A DNA stretch of 64,000 nucleotides, from positions 496,001 through 560,000 of the forward strand of contig NZ_JAEACT010000004.1 of assembly GCF_021432385.1 (NCBI RefSeq), written 5' to 3'. Source of the stretch: Clostridium hydrogenum. Its GTDB lineage: Bacteria; Bacillota; Clostridia; Clostridiales; Clostridiaceae. The position numbers and the translations under genes are program-made. The notes under the pieces were generated by a model. The model had not been told where the DNA came from, searched no databases, and saw only the letters and a list, made by a program, of their open reading frames with translations. Below are positions 46,408-54,865 of this stretch, one piece after another. Numbering within the stretch: position 1 is the first letter of the stretch; every line of letters begins with the position of its first letter.

Positions 46408-46499
46408 GGCTCCGGACAAAGTAATACCGATATTAAATTTACTTTGATGGAGCAGTTACCTACTTTAATCACACTGTAACTATTCATGTTACCGAATCC
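46408..46499 (-). ncRNA. Candidate structured leader RNA (four-helix junction), class unknown
   Basis: On the minus strand GGATTCGG (46499-46492) pairs with CCGGAGCC (46415-46408) to close a junction. Inside are three hairpins: GTAAC/GTTAC (46476-46492), AGTAG-GTAA-CTGCT with a GNRA-type loop (46451-46464) and CAAAGTAA/TTACTTTG (46417-46446). A terminator follows before the exporter gene. Pairings were found by eye; I could not assign it to a known riboswitch class. Confidence 0.5.
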
Positions 46500-46533
46500 T
46501 TCCAATTTGGCTATGTTTTAAATATATAACCTA

Positions 46534-46539
46534 ATTATA
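46534..46539 (-). promoter_or_regulatory. Extended -10 promoter for the exporter leader
   Basis: Minus strand TGCTATAAT, just outside the DUF89 stop codon; the -35 region (GCAAAT, 17 bases upstream) is poor, as allowed for extended -10 promoters. It would give a leader of about 270 bases. Confidence 0.55.
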
Positions 46540-46546
46540 GCATAAA

Positions 46547-47434
46547 TCACTCCCAAATTTGCCTCTTTTTATTTTTAACACATACAATTGACATAGTCTT
46601 TACATCTAAAGATTTAGCAACAGGTTCACATTTCGCCATAAATAAATGAAATATATTTTCTCTATCCACTTCACATAAACTTTCATAATTGCCTTGTCCC
46701 TTTGCTATTATCACATCTACATCATAAAACTTATTTTTAAATTCGCTACTTACTCTGCTGATTACAGTTCCTAAAGAACCATCTCCATTATCTATTACTT
46801 CAGCAACTTCCTTCATATTCACCATTTGTGCATCTTCAATAGTAACATCATTAACTATAGCCTTTCCCCTAACTCCAAAGTAAGCTTTAATGTTTGGAAA
46901 TTCCTTCTTTATATATTTTATAAATATTTTGTCCAAACAAATTTCCCCACAGTTATCTCCTAAATAAATAATACTTTTTGCACCTTTTAAGTGCTCGTAC
47001 AAAATCTCACTATCGTCTATAGCAAGTTTTGTTTTTTCTATATTAGCTATTTGTTTTTCAAGCATTTTTATATTGAATTCATGTCCTGCTGCAAAATCAA
47101 TTAAGTTTCCTGCTATAACAATCTTTAATGCTGTGTTAAATTTATTTTTTGAGTTTTCTATAATTTTCTCTACTTCTTTTTCAATTTTTAAAACTTCATA
47201 ATTATAATATTTTTTTATATCTTTATATGGATCATCCTTTTCAATATGCTTTAATATAATTCTCCAAGTTCCCTCTATGACTTCCGGATTGCACCTATCA
47301 TAATCAGTTTTACTCAAATAAGTAAGTACCTCTCTCATAGCTTCTTCTTTTTTACTTCTTTCAGCCTTAAACAAATCCATTACCTGTATTACTTGATTGA
47401 CATTGCATTTAATACAGTTAAAGTTCAACTTCAC
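46547..47434 (-). CDS. DUF89-family (damage-control phosphatase-like) protein
   Basis: A 295-residue protein of the DUF89/ARMT1-like group. The N-terminal CIKCNVNQ (two Cys, residues about 7-10) and the metal-binding YLGDNCGEICLDKIFI (about 155-170), then FGVRGKAIVNDVTIEDA (about 184-200), are the family marks. Members are metal-dependent phosphatases thought to remove damaged or surplus phosphometabolites; the substrate here is unknown. The gene starts about 20 bases after the FtsX-like permease stop, so it is probably the last gene of that operon. Confidence 0.88.
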   Translation of the reverse strand: MKLNFNCIKCNVNQVIQVMDLFKAERSKKEEAMREVLTYLSKTDYDRCNPEVIEGTWRIILKHIEKDDPYKDIKKYYNYEVLKIEKEVEKIIENSKNKFNTALKIVIAGNLIDFAAGHEFNIKMLEKQIANIEKTKLAIDDSEILYEHLKGAKSIIYLGDNCGEICLDKIFIKYIKKEFPNIKAYFGVRGKAIVNDVTIEDAQMVNMKEVAEVIDNGDGSLGTVISRVSSEFKNKFYDVDVIIAKGQGNYESLCEVDRENIFHLFMAKCEPVAKSLDVKTMSIVCVKNKKRQIWE

Positions 47435-47453
47435 ATTTATTACCCTCTTTCAT

Positions 47454-49355
47454 TTAAAAATTATGTTCCAAAATACCAGTATAATATGCATTTGAATACA
47501 TTCTCCCTACCCCTAAATGTGCTCCAAGCAAAACAGTAGAAGCAACAAAAGTAGCTAAAATGCTTTGTATCCCATACCACCCATGTGAGCCAAAGAAATA
47601 AAAGCTAAAGCCAAAGTTAATTATTATTGCATATATAAGAGATATACCATAAAGCACCAGTATTTTTTGAGATATCATTTTTTTTATGTCTACTTCTTCT
47701 ATTCCTATTTTATAAAGTCCAAAGTATTTGCCTTTTTCCTCTTCATATTCCATTCTCAATTTATAATGCAGCATTATTATGGCAGAAAAATATAAAAGCA
47801 GATCAACATATATTAAAAGAAAAGTTAAAAAATTAGAACTTCTTAAAGCTGTGTTATATGCCTCTATTCTCGAACTTGTTTTATAAAAATCATCTCCACT
47901 TTTAATATTATTCCTTTCAACTAGCTTATTCCACACTTCATTTACTATGCCATTAGAATTATGCCAATCACTAAAATTATATAAATGCAATGTGCCTACA
48001 TAAAAATCAATGTTATTTTTCCTAATCCATTCATAATCTTTTTTATTAACCAAAATTATATTCTGCGATATACAATTTACTTGACCAAATAATGGATTTA
48101 CAATTACTTTTTGACGCATAAATTTTCTTTCACCTTGTTTAGAATTAATATTAAAATTAGGAATATTTGAATTAATATCCTCATGCGCATATCCATCATT
48201 TATATCGTAGGGATGCACATATATAAAGGAATTTTCTTGAACTTTATAATTCTTCTTTAAGGTTTTATTTACATCATCTACACAAAATATCGTAAAAGTA
48301 TTATTTCTTACAAAGCTAACAGTATAATTTGCGGTTATGCTATTGCTATTCTTATGTACTATTGCTTGAATTTCTTTGTTTTCCAAAGGTTTAAAGTCAC
48401 CTTTAATATCTCCATATACCATATTAAATGGATGATAAGTACTAGAATATTTAAGCATGGATGGATATTGAACCGAACTAAGTACAACAAAAAATAGGAT
48501 GCAAAAAAATAACCAAGTATTCACCAAAAATATTTTTTTATTCTTGCCATAATAATATTTTGTATCTGAAAACAAAAAAACATTTTTCATATAACTCTTA
48601 TAATGTTTATTTTTAAAACGTTCAAGTATAGCTTCACCATTAAAAAATATTAAAAATGAGCCAAGATTACAAAAAATAAAACTAATTAATCCTATATTTT
48701 TGCAGAAAAAAAGAAGCACAAAAGCAGATATTGTTAGTATTAATCCTATGCAGGAAAATACAAGGCTGTAATGTTTTGCACTCTCAGCTTTTTTTGCATA
48801 TTTTATCTTATCCAATATAGTACTTTTTGCCATACCAAAAATATTAATAATCACCGAAATAGCAAATAACGCTAATACATATACCGCTGTTAATTCATAA
48901 GCTTTTAATGAAATATTAATATCAATATTATAAATTCCTATTACCTTGCGTGCAAAGCCTAAAAAAAATAAGGATAAAAAAGTTCCTGCCACTAATCCCA
49001 TTATTAAAGACAGTGTACACATTATGAAATTTTCTATTATAACACTTTTAGTGACCTCATTTTCCGTCATGCCAAGTGTTAACAAAATACCATAATCCTT
49101 TTGCCTAGTTTTCATAAAAACACTTTGTGCATATGGAATAAAAATAGCCATGAATACTATAACTAAAAAGGTTGGTGCATAAATATTATGGGATATCATC
49201 GGGTCAACAATAGACGAATTCATGAACTGCCCATTTAATGCTATTGATATAAAACTATACAAAATAGCAATTGAAAATAAATTACACAGGATAAACAGCT
49301 TGTATTTTTTTGCATCTGCCTTAAACATCTTAAATACAATTTCACTAAAGGTCAT
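47454..49355 (-). CDS. ABC transporter permease, BceB/YxdM-like FtsX family
   Basis: A 633-residue membrane protein with ten predicted helices: one N-terminal (about 18-40), an FtsX core (about 60-175), a pair (about 200-245), one before a large external domain of about 200 residues (about 300-505), and a C-terminal core (about 515-630). This is the layout of Bacillus BceB-type permeases that detect or dislodge peptide antibiotics. The ATPase gene is 17 bases upstream. No adjacent histidine kinase is seen, so it may use one encoded elsewhere. Confidence 0.88.
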   Translation of the reverse strand: MTFSEIVFKMFKADAKKYKLFILCNLFSIAILYSFISIALNGQFMNSSIVDPMISHNIYAPTFLVIVFMAIFIPYAQSVFMKTRQKDYGILLTLGMTENEVTKSVIIENFIMCTLSLIMGLVAGTFLSLFFLGFARKVIGIYNIDINISLKAYELTAVYVLALFAISVIINIFGMAKSTILDKIKYAKKAESAKHYSLVFSCIGLILTISAFVLLFFCKNIGLISFIFCNLGSFLIFFNGEAILERFKNKHYKSYMKNVFLFSDTKYYYGKNKKIFLVNTWLFFCILFFVVLSSVQYPSMLKYSSTYHPFNMVYGDIKGDFKPLENKEIQAIVHKNSNSITANYTVSFVRNNTFTIFCVDDVNKTLKKNYKVQENSFIYVHPYDINDGYAHEDINSNIPNFNINSKQGERKFMRQKVIVNPLFGQVNCISQNIILVNKKDYEWIRKNNIDFYVGTLHLYNFSDWHNSNGIVNEVWNKLVERNNIKSGDDFYKTSSRIEAYNTALRSSNFLTFLLIYVDLLLYFSAIIMLHYKLRMEYEEEKGKYFGLYKIGIEEVDIKKMISQKILVLYGISLIYAIIINFGFSFYFFGSHGWYGIQSILATFVASTVLLGAHLGVGRMYSNAYYTGILEHNF

Positions 49356-49372
49356 ATTGTGATTCCCCCCTA

Positions 49373-50128
49373 CTATATATCATCTGCATTAAAATCCTGT
49401 AATGCTTGCAAAATATTATCAAAGAATTCAGCTTTATTGGCTTTTTTTCTAATTTCTTTAATAATTACGCCATCTTGCAGAAACACAATTCTATCACAAT
49501 AACTTGCTGAAAGTGGGTCATGTGTTACCATAAGTATATTTGCATTATATTCTTTGTGCAGCAATTCAAAATATGACAACACTTTTTTAGACGATTTTAA
49601 ATCAAGATTTCCTGTTGGTTCATCGGAAAATATTATTTTAGGGTTATTTATTATGGCACGACAAATGGCTGCTCTTTGCTGTTGTCCACCAGATATTTCA
49701 TAAGGGTATTTTCCCATTATTTCATCTATATCTAGCATATTTGCAAGCTTACTAACAGTGTCTCCTTCCATAATTTCATATTTTTTATCTAAAATTAATG
49801 GAACCATAATATTTTCTTTCACGGTTAAGCTGTTAAGTAAATTAAAATCCTGAAATACCATGCCAATATTATTTCTTCTAAATACGGATAGCTCATTCTT
49901 CTTCATTTTGCATATATCCTTGCCCCAAATATTTATTTCACCTTTATCACATTTATCTACACCTGAGGCTGTGTTCAATAAAGTTGTTTTCCCACTTCCC
50001 GAAGCTCCCATAATACCTAAAAATTCATTGTTCTCAAGTGTTAAATTTATGTTTTTTAATACTACCGTATTAACATTTTTATTATTAGTATATTTTTTAC
50101 ATACGTTCTTAATTTCTAATACCTTCAT
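49373..50128 (-). CDS. ABC transporter ATP-binding protein, BceA-like
   Basis: A 251-residue ATPase: Walker A GASGSGKTT (about residue 40), Q-loop VFQDFNLLNSLT, signature ISGGQQQRAAICR (about 142; Ile replaces Leu), Walker B IIFSDEPTGNLD and the H-loop VTHDPL. It drives the BceB-like permease next to it. Start MKVLEIKN is preferred because GGAGAGGAT precedes it; the frame runs 7 codons further upstream through that site. First gene of an operon that also seems to include the DUF89 gene. Confidence 0.92.
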   Translation of the reverse strand: MKVLEIKNVCKKYTNNKNVNTVVLKNINLTLENNEFLGIMGASGSGKTTLLNTASGVDKCDKGEINIWGKDICKMKKNELSVFRRNNIGMVFQDFNLLNSLTVKENIMVPLILDKKYEIMEGDTVSKLANMLDIDEIMGKYPYEISGGQQQRAAICRAIINNPKIIFSDEPTGNLDLKSSKKVLSYFELLHKEYNANILMVTHDPLSASYCDRIVFLQDGVIIKEIRKKANKAEFFDNILQALQDFNADDI

Positions 50129-50249
50129 TGCACTTAATCCTCTCCACATTTTTAGCTTATAAGCGGATGCGAAAAAAGTATTCTATAGATTTTACTATAC
50201 CGCACATAAAGCCTTATGAGCTGCTCATAAAAAATAATACCTATACTTT

Positions 50250-50564
50250 TCACATGCTCCTATAATATATACAAATTCCCATTAAAACTATCCATATAAA
50301 AATCATGAATACCATAATAGCAGCCTTAGCTTTTTCTTTCTGTGCTGCTTCCCCTATATACACAGAAATATCTCTAGTTTGAAAAAAAAGACTACGAAAG
50401 CTAATAATAGCAGATGGAATCAAAACAAATACATATGTTATAGTATAATATTTCAATGGCAAAACGCTAAAAATGCATAGTATATCCCATATAATGCTTA
50501 TTCCAAGCACTACAAATAAAGCCGCCCTCATGAATTTAATAAAACTTACTCTATTTTTATCCAT
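50250..50564 (-). CDS. Small membrane protein of unknown function
   Basis: A 104-residue protein with three hydrophobic segments (about residues 12-32, 38-57 and 82-101) and a charged stretch (GEAAQKEKAKA) before the last. I do not recognise the family. It lies 33 bases downstream of the MATE pump gene, so it is likely co-transcribed with it and may be an accessory subunit, but this is inference from position only. Confidence 0.75.
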   Translation of the reverse strand: MDKNRVSFIKFMRAALFVVLGISIIWDILCIFSVLPLKYYTITYVFVLIPSAIISFRSLFFQTRDISVYIGEAAQKEKAKAAIMVFMIFIWIVLMGICIYYRSM

Positions 50565-50597
50565 ATAACCATCCCTTAATTTATATCTATACTCTTA

Positions 50598-51947
50598 TTA
50601 TACATTAATTAACTTTCTATAAGACCTGTAATATGCAATCATAAGCAACATTTCTGCCCCAGCCCAAGCAGATACTTCTGCAATACAAATTCCTAAGAAG
50701 CCTAAATACTTTGTCAAAATCATGGCTACAGACAATCTTATGGCTAATTCCAATATACCTGATATCATGGGAATCATAGTATCTCCCATTCCTTGAAGCG
50801 CTGAACGATATATAAATAGCAAGCCTAAATCCCATATAAGCATGGACATAACAATTAAAAATTGACCCGAAACCTTAAACACACCAACTTCACTTGATGC
50901 TACAAACAATCCAACAATTTGCCTATTAAATAAAAATAAAATTAAGCTTATAAAAATATTTACTGTAGTTGATATTTTAATACATTTTATAATTCCAACA
51001 CGTATTCTATCATACTTTTTAGCTCCAAGGTTTTGTCCAGTAAAAGTAGACATTGCAAAACCAAAGGTAACTCCTGGCTGCTCTGCTAGAGACATAATCT
51101 TCATAGCCGCAGTATACCCTGCAACATATATTGAACCAAAACCATTTACAATTGATTGCAAAATCATGCCACCAACTGCAGTAACAGAATTCTGAAGTGC
51201 TGCAGGTATTCCCAAAATAAACAACCTTTTGCAAACCAAAAAATCAATTTTCCAGTCCTGTCTTGTCATTCTAAGCATTTCATGTTTACTAACAACTATA
51301 TAGCAAAGAATACATGACAAAACTTGTGCAAAAACAGTTGAAATAGCCGAGCCTGCAACTCCAAATTTAAATCCTATAACAAGTATAATATTTAAAATTG
51401 CATTAACTATAGATGAAATAATCATTATGTATAAAGGCGTCTTACTATTTCCAAAGGCCCTCAAAGTTGAAGAAAGCAAATTATAAAATATAGTTGCTAT
51501 GATTCCCATGTAAATAATTGTTATATATCTGTTGGCATCATTTACTATATCCATCGGCGTATTTAACAAATTTAATAGCCATCTTGAACCAATTAAACTC
51601 AAAGCAGTTACAATTGCAGCTATAAGAATAGACAAGTATACTGACATGGTAAATGTTTTCTTTACCCCTTCTTTATCAGCCGCCCCAAATCTTTGTGAGA
51701 GCAATATTCCAAAACCATTTGCCAGTCCAGTTATAAAGCCAATTATCATAAAATTAATCGAACCTGTGGAACCAACAGCAGCAAGTGCTTTAACACCTAT
51801 TCCTTTTCCAACAACAATGCTATCCACCATACTGTAAAGCTGTTGAAACATATTTCCTATAAGCATTGGTGCCGAAAACTGAAGCAATAACTTTGTTGGT
51901 TTCCCAATAGTCATATCTTTTGTCATATTTATTTTCTCCATCTTCAT
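50598..51947 (-). CDS. MATE-family multidrug/sodium efflux protein
   Basis: A 449-residue polytopic transporter with about twelve helices in two similar halves. The first begins LLLQFSAPMLIGNMFQQLYSMVDSIVVG (about residues 20-47, shown only in part here) and the second matches in LGIPAALQNSVTAVGGMILQ. It would exchange cations for organic compounds. Gene order with the small membrane protein and the BceAB-like system suggests a toxin-resistance neighbourhood. Start MKMEKINM is followed by another possible Met two codons later. Confidence 0.92.
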   Translation of the reverse strand: MKMEKINMTKDMTIGKPTKLLLQFSAPMLIGNMFQQLYSMVDSIVVGKGIGVKALAAVGSTGSINFMIIGFITGLANGFGILLSQRFGAADKEGVKKTFTMSVYLSILIAAIVTALSLIGSRWLLNLLNTPMDIVNDANRYITIIYMGIIATIFYNLLSSTLRAFGNSKTPLYIMIISSIVNAILNIILVIGFKFGVAGSAISTVFAQVLSCILCYIVVSKHEMLRMTRQDWKIDFLVCKRLFILGIPAALQNSVTAVGGMILQSIVNGFGSIYVAGYTAAMKIMSLAEQPGVTFGFAMSTFTGQNLGAKKYDRIRVGIIKCIKISTTVNIFISLILFLFNRQIVGLFVASSEVGVFKVSGQFLIVMSMLIWDLGLLFIYRSALQGMGDTMIPMISGILELAIRLSVAMILTKYLGFLGICIAEVSAWAGAEMLLMIAYYRSYRKLINV

Positions 51948-52073
51948 ATAATATTCTTTATATCTACTCTAGCATATATATATCATACAATACAAGTATG
52001 CTTACTTAGTTTTGTCTTGGAGCTTTAGAAAATAAACAACTTATATTTCTTTAGTGAAATAAATAATTACTAA

Positions 52074-52116
52074 ACAAAAAAAGCATCGATAAAATTAATA
52101 TCAATGCTTTTTTACT
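52074..52116. terminator. Intrinsic terminator after the flavoprotein gene
   Basis: AAGCATCGAT and ATCAATGCTT pair around AAAATTAAT, with A- and T-runs on the two sides. On the minus strand it directly follows the stop codon; the mirror symmetry would allow either direction. Confidence 0.87.
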
Positions 52117-52119
52117 ATT

Positions 52120-52743
52120 CTAACGTATAAAATTAGTAGCCACTCTATTTTCTTTTTCTGGCAAATTAACTCCAGCTTCCCTACCTGCATTAATAGATTT
52201 TAAAAGCCAAGCCATGTTTCTGCCAAGTACTCTCATTGTCTGCATTCCTTCTAAATCCTGTTTAACTTCTTCTGGAGTGTTACCGTGAACCATATTCCAA
52301 TATTGAGAAGAAACAACAGGCATATTTGAAATAGTGAAATATTTGTTTAATTGTTCAAAAGCAGCTGTAGCACCACCACGACGACAGCTTACAATTGCTG
52401 CACCAGGCTTGTATGAAAAACTCTTTCCGCTAGCACAAAATACTCTATCTAAAAATGATGTTAATGCACCTGATGCTGCAGCATAATGTACAGGCGAACC
52501 AAATATAAATCCATCGCAAGTTTTAGCTTTTTCTATTGCTGCATTTACAGTATCATCATTAAAGACGCATTTATTACTTGTATTGCAACCCCCACAGCCC
52601 ATACATCCTCTTATAGGCTTGTTTCCAATATGGAAAATTTCTGTTTCTATATTTTCCTTTTCTAATTCTCTAGCAGCTTCTGCTAAAGCTGTATAAGTAC
52701 AACCTTTAGCTTTAGGACTTCCATTAATAAGTAATACCTTCAT
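52120..52743 (-). CDS. Iron-sulfur flavoprotein / NAD(P)H-dependent FMN reductase family
   Basis: A 207-residue flavodoxin-like protein. The FMN phosphate loop is NGSPKAKGCTYTAL (residues about 7-20), the cysteine cluster CMGCGGCNTSNKC (about 47-59) may bind an iron-sulfur centre as in archaeal and clostridial Isf proteins, and GSPVHYAAASG (about 83-93) contacts the isoalloxazine ring. Probably a cytosolic electron carrier or reductase in redox or oxygen-stress metabolism. Monocistronic, with its own terminator. Confidence 0.9.
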   Translation of the reverse strand: MKVLLINGSPKAKGCTYTALAEAARELEKENIETEIFHIGNKPIRGCMGCGGCNTSNKCVFNDDTVNAAIEKAKTCDGFIFGSPVHYAAASGALTSFLDRVFCASGKSFSYKPGAAIVSCRRGGATAAFEQLNKYFTISNMPVVSSQYWNMVHGNTPEEVKQDLEGMQTMRVLGRNMAWLLKSINAGREAGVNLPEKENRVATNFIR

Positions 52744-52803
52744 TTTTACACCCCATTTTTAATTTAATAATACACAACTTAAAATTATTGTGAACTAATT
52801 AAA

Positions 52804-53102
52804 TCAATTCACAATTCACAGTTCACAATGCACAATGAAGGATACACATACTAGGGGTTTGGGCGTAAAGCCCATGTAGGTTCTTTAACTTTTTAGAAGT
52901 ACTTTCAATAGTAGTGCAATAAAACTTTGTATATTAATAAACTTGCGTCAGGTAAATCTTAAACTTAAATATTATAAGCTTCGCTTAGCACCATAAATGG
53001 TGCTATTGCGAAAGCAATAAAAAATAAGTTTTAAGATTTTATGTAGCTTTGCTACATAAAATCATCCTTCATTGTGAATTGTGCATCGTGAATTGTGAAT
53101 TG
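52804..53102. repeat. Heptamer-ended repeat, CAATTCA variant (long)
   Basis: CAATTCA/CAGTTCA/CAATGCA heptamers at both inverted ends. It carries the GGGGTTTGGGCGTAAAGCCCAT module and GTAGCTTTGCTAC hairpin found in CAGAGTA-type elements (for example 43802-44212), proof that the two end types share a core. Confidence 0.82.
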
Positions 53103-53183
53103 ATTTAATTCGCAATATTTATTATTTGTATATAAAATATTTTTGTGTAACAGCACCTTTATCTGCATATAAACTCCAAGTAC

Positions 53184-54851
53184 TTATTTATTCTGAGGTT
53201 TAAATGAGCTTTTAAGTGGTACTATTCTATTAAATACTAATTTTTCATCAGTAGTGTACTTTGAATCTACTGTAAAGAATCCATTTCTAATAAATTGGAA
53301 TTTATCCTGTACCTTTGCATTTTGTATAGCTACTGGCTCAACAAAGCCTTGTAATATTTCCATAGAATTTGGATTTATTTGCTCTAAGAAATTCTTTCCT
53401 GCATTTTCTTCTACATCATCTAGTATTAGAGGTTCAAATAATCTAAATTCTGCTGTTTTTGCTGTTTTTGCCTCTACCCAGTGAATAGTTGCTTTTACTT
53501 TTCTTCCTGTAAAGCCAGAACCTGATTTTGTTTCTGGGTCATAAGTACCGTGTACCTCTATAACTTCACCTTTGTCATTTTTTACACAATCTGTGCATTT
53601 AACAAAATATCCACCCTTTAATCTTACTTCATTTCCAGGGAATAATCTGAAATATTTCTTAACTGGAACCTCCATAAAATCTTCCTTCTCTATATATAAT
53701 TCTCTTGAAAATGGTACAAGTCTCTTACCTTGATTTTCGTCATTAGAATTATTCTCTATTTCAAGCATTTCTGTTTGTCCTTCTGGATAGTTTGTAATAA
53801 CTAATTTTAGAGGTCTCATAACAGCCATTGCTGCTTGAGCTTTTAATTGTAAATCTTCTCTTACAAAGTACTCTAACATCTGAGAATCTACTACTGAATT
53901 AGCTTTTGCAACTCCAATTGCATTGCAGAAGTTTCTCATAGCTTCTGGTGTATAGCCTTTTCTTCTTAAACCTGATATAGTAGGCATTCTTGGGTCATCC
54001 CAACCGTCAACTACTTTTTCATCAACCAATTGCTTTAGTTTTCTTTTACTCATTACAGTATTGGTCATGTTTAATCTTGCAAACTCATATTGTCTTGGTA
54101 CATTTTCCATTTCGCATTCTCTTACAACCCAATCATATAAAGGTCTATGATCTTCAAACTCCAAGGTACATATAGAATGAGTTATTCCTTCAATAGCATC
54201 TTCTAGGGGATGTGCAAAATCGTACATTGGATATATGCACCACTTATTTTTTGTATTATGATGTTCTGCATGATCAATTCTGTATAATATAGGATCTCTA
54301 AAATTTATGTTAGGAGAAGACATGTCTATTTTAGCTCTTAAAACTTTTTCTCCATCTTTAAATTCGCCTTTTCTCATTCTTTCAAATAAATCAAGGTTTT
54401 CTTCAACAGTTCTATTCCTATATGGGCTTTCTTTTCCTGGTTCAGTTAAAGTTCCTCTGTATTCTCTTATTTGCTCTGGAGATAAATCACAAACATAAGC
54501 TAAGCCTTTCTTTATTAAAAGAACTGCCTTTTCATACATTGTATCAAAATAGTTTGATGCGAAGAATATATTATCCCATTTTCCGCCAAGCCACTTAACA
54601 TCTTCTTTAATTGATTCAACATATTCAGTGTCTTCTTTAGCAGGGTTTGTATCGTCAAATCTTAGATTAAACTTGCCTTTAAACTCTTCTGCGAGTCCAG
54701 AATTTAAAATTATTGATTTTGCATGACCTATATGTAAGTAGCCATTTGGTTCTGGAGGGAAACGTGTTACTACTTCTTTGCATTTTCCAGCATTTAAGTC
54801 TTCAATAATTATATTTCTTATAAAATTTGATTTAATATTTTCATCAGACAT
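53184..54851 (-). CDS. glnS: Glutaminyl-tRNA synthetase
   Basis: A 555-residue class I synthetase that charges tRNA-Gln with glutamine. HIGH motif is PPEPNGYLHIGHAKS (about residues 27-41), KMSKS equivalent is VMSKRKL (about 264-270), and the C-terminal anticodon-binding beta-barrels follow, as in bacterial GlnRS. It lies 14 bases downstream of gltX in one operon. Clostridia vary in using GlnRS or the GatCAB route; this strain clearly has a direct route. Expression would be set by the glutamate T-box of gltX. Confidence 0.95.
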   Translation of the reverse strand: MSDENIKSNFIRNIIIEDLNAGKCKEVVTRFPPEPNGYLHIGHAKSIILNSGLAEEFKGKFNLRFDDTNPAKEDTEYVESIKEDVKWLGGKWDNIFFASNYFDTMYEKAVLLIKKGLAYVCDLSPEQIREYRGTLTEPGKESPYRNRTVEENLDLFERMRKGEFKDGEKVLRAKIDMSSPNINFRDPILYRIDHAEHHNTKNKWCIYPMYDFAHPLEDAIEGITHSICTLEFEDHRPLYDWVVRECEMENVPRQYEFARLNMTNTVMSKRKLKQLVDEKVVDGWDDPRMPTISGLRRKGYTPEAMRNFCNAIGVAKANSVVDSQMLEYFVREDLQLKAQAAMAVMRPLKLVITNYPEGQTEMLEIENNSNDENQGKRLVPFSRELYIEKEDFMEVPVKKYFRLFPGNEVRLKGGYFVKCTDCVKNDKGEVIEVHGTYDPETKSGSGFTGRKVKATIHWVEAKTAKTAEFRLFEPLILDDVEENAGKNFLEQINPNSMEILQGFVEPVAIQNAKVQDKFQFIRNGFFTVDSKYTTDEKLVFNRIVPLKSSFKPQNK

Positions 54852-54865
54852 ATTATTACCTCACT

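Noticed and set aside
46408..46499. tRNA-like cloverleaf in the exporter leader
   Set aside because: Arm lengths and loops do not fit a tRNA: no TTC loop, no CCA end, unsuitable D arm; followed by a terminator and gene.
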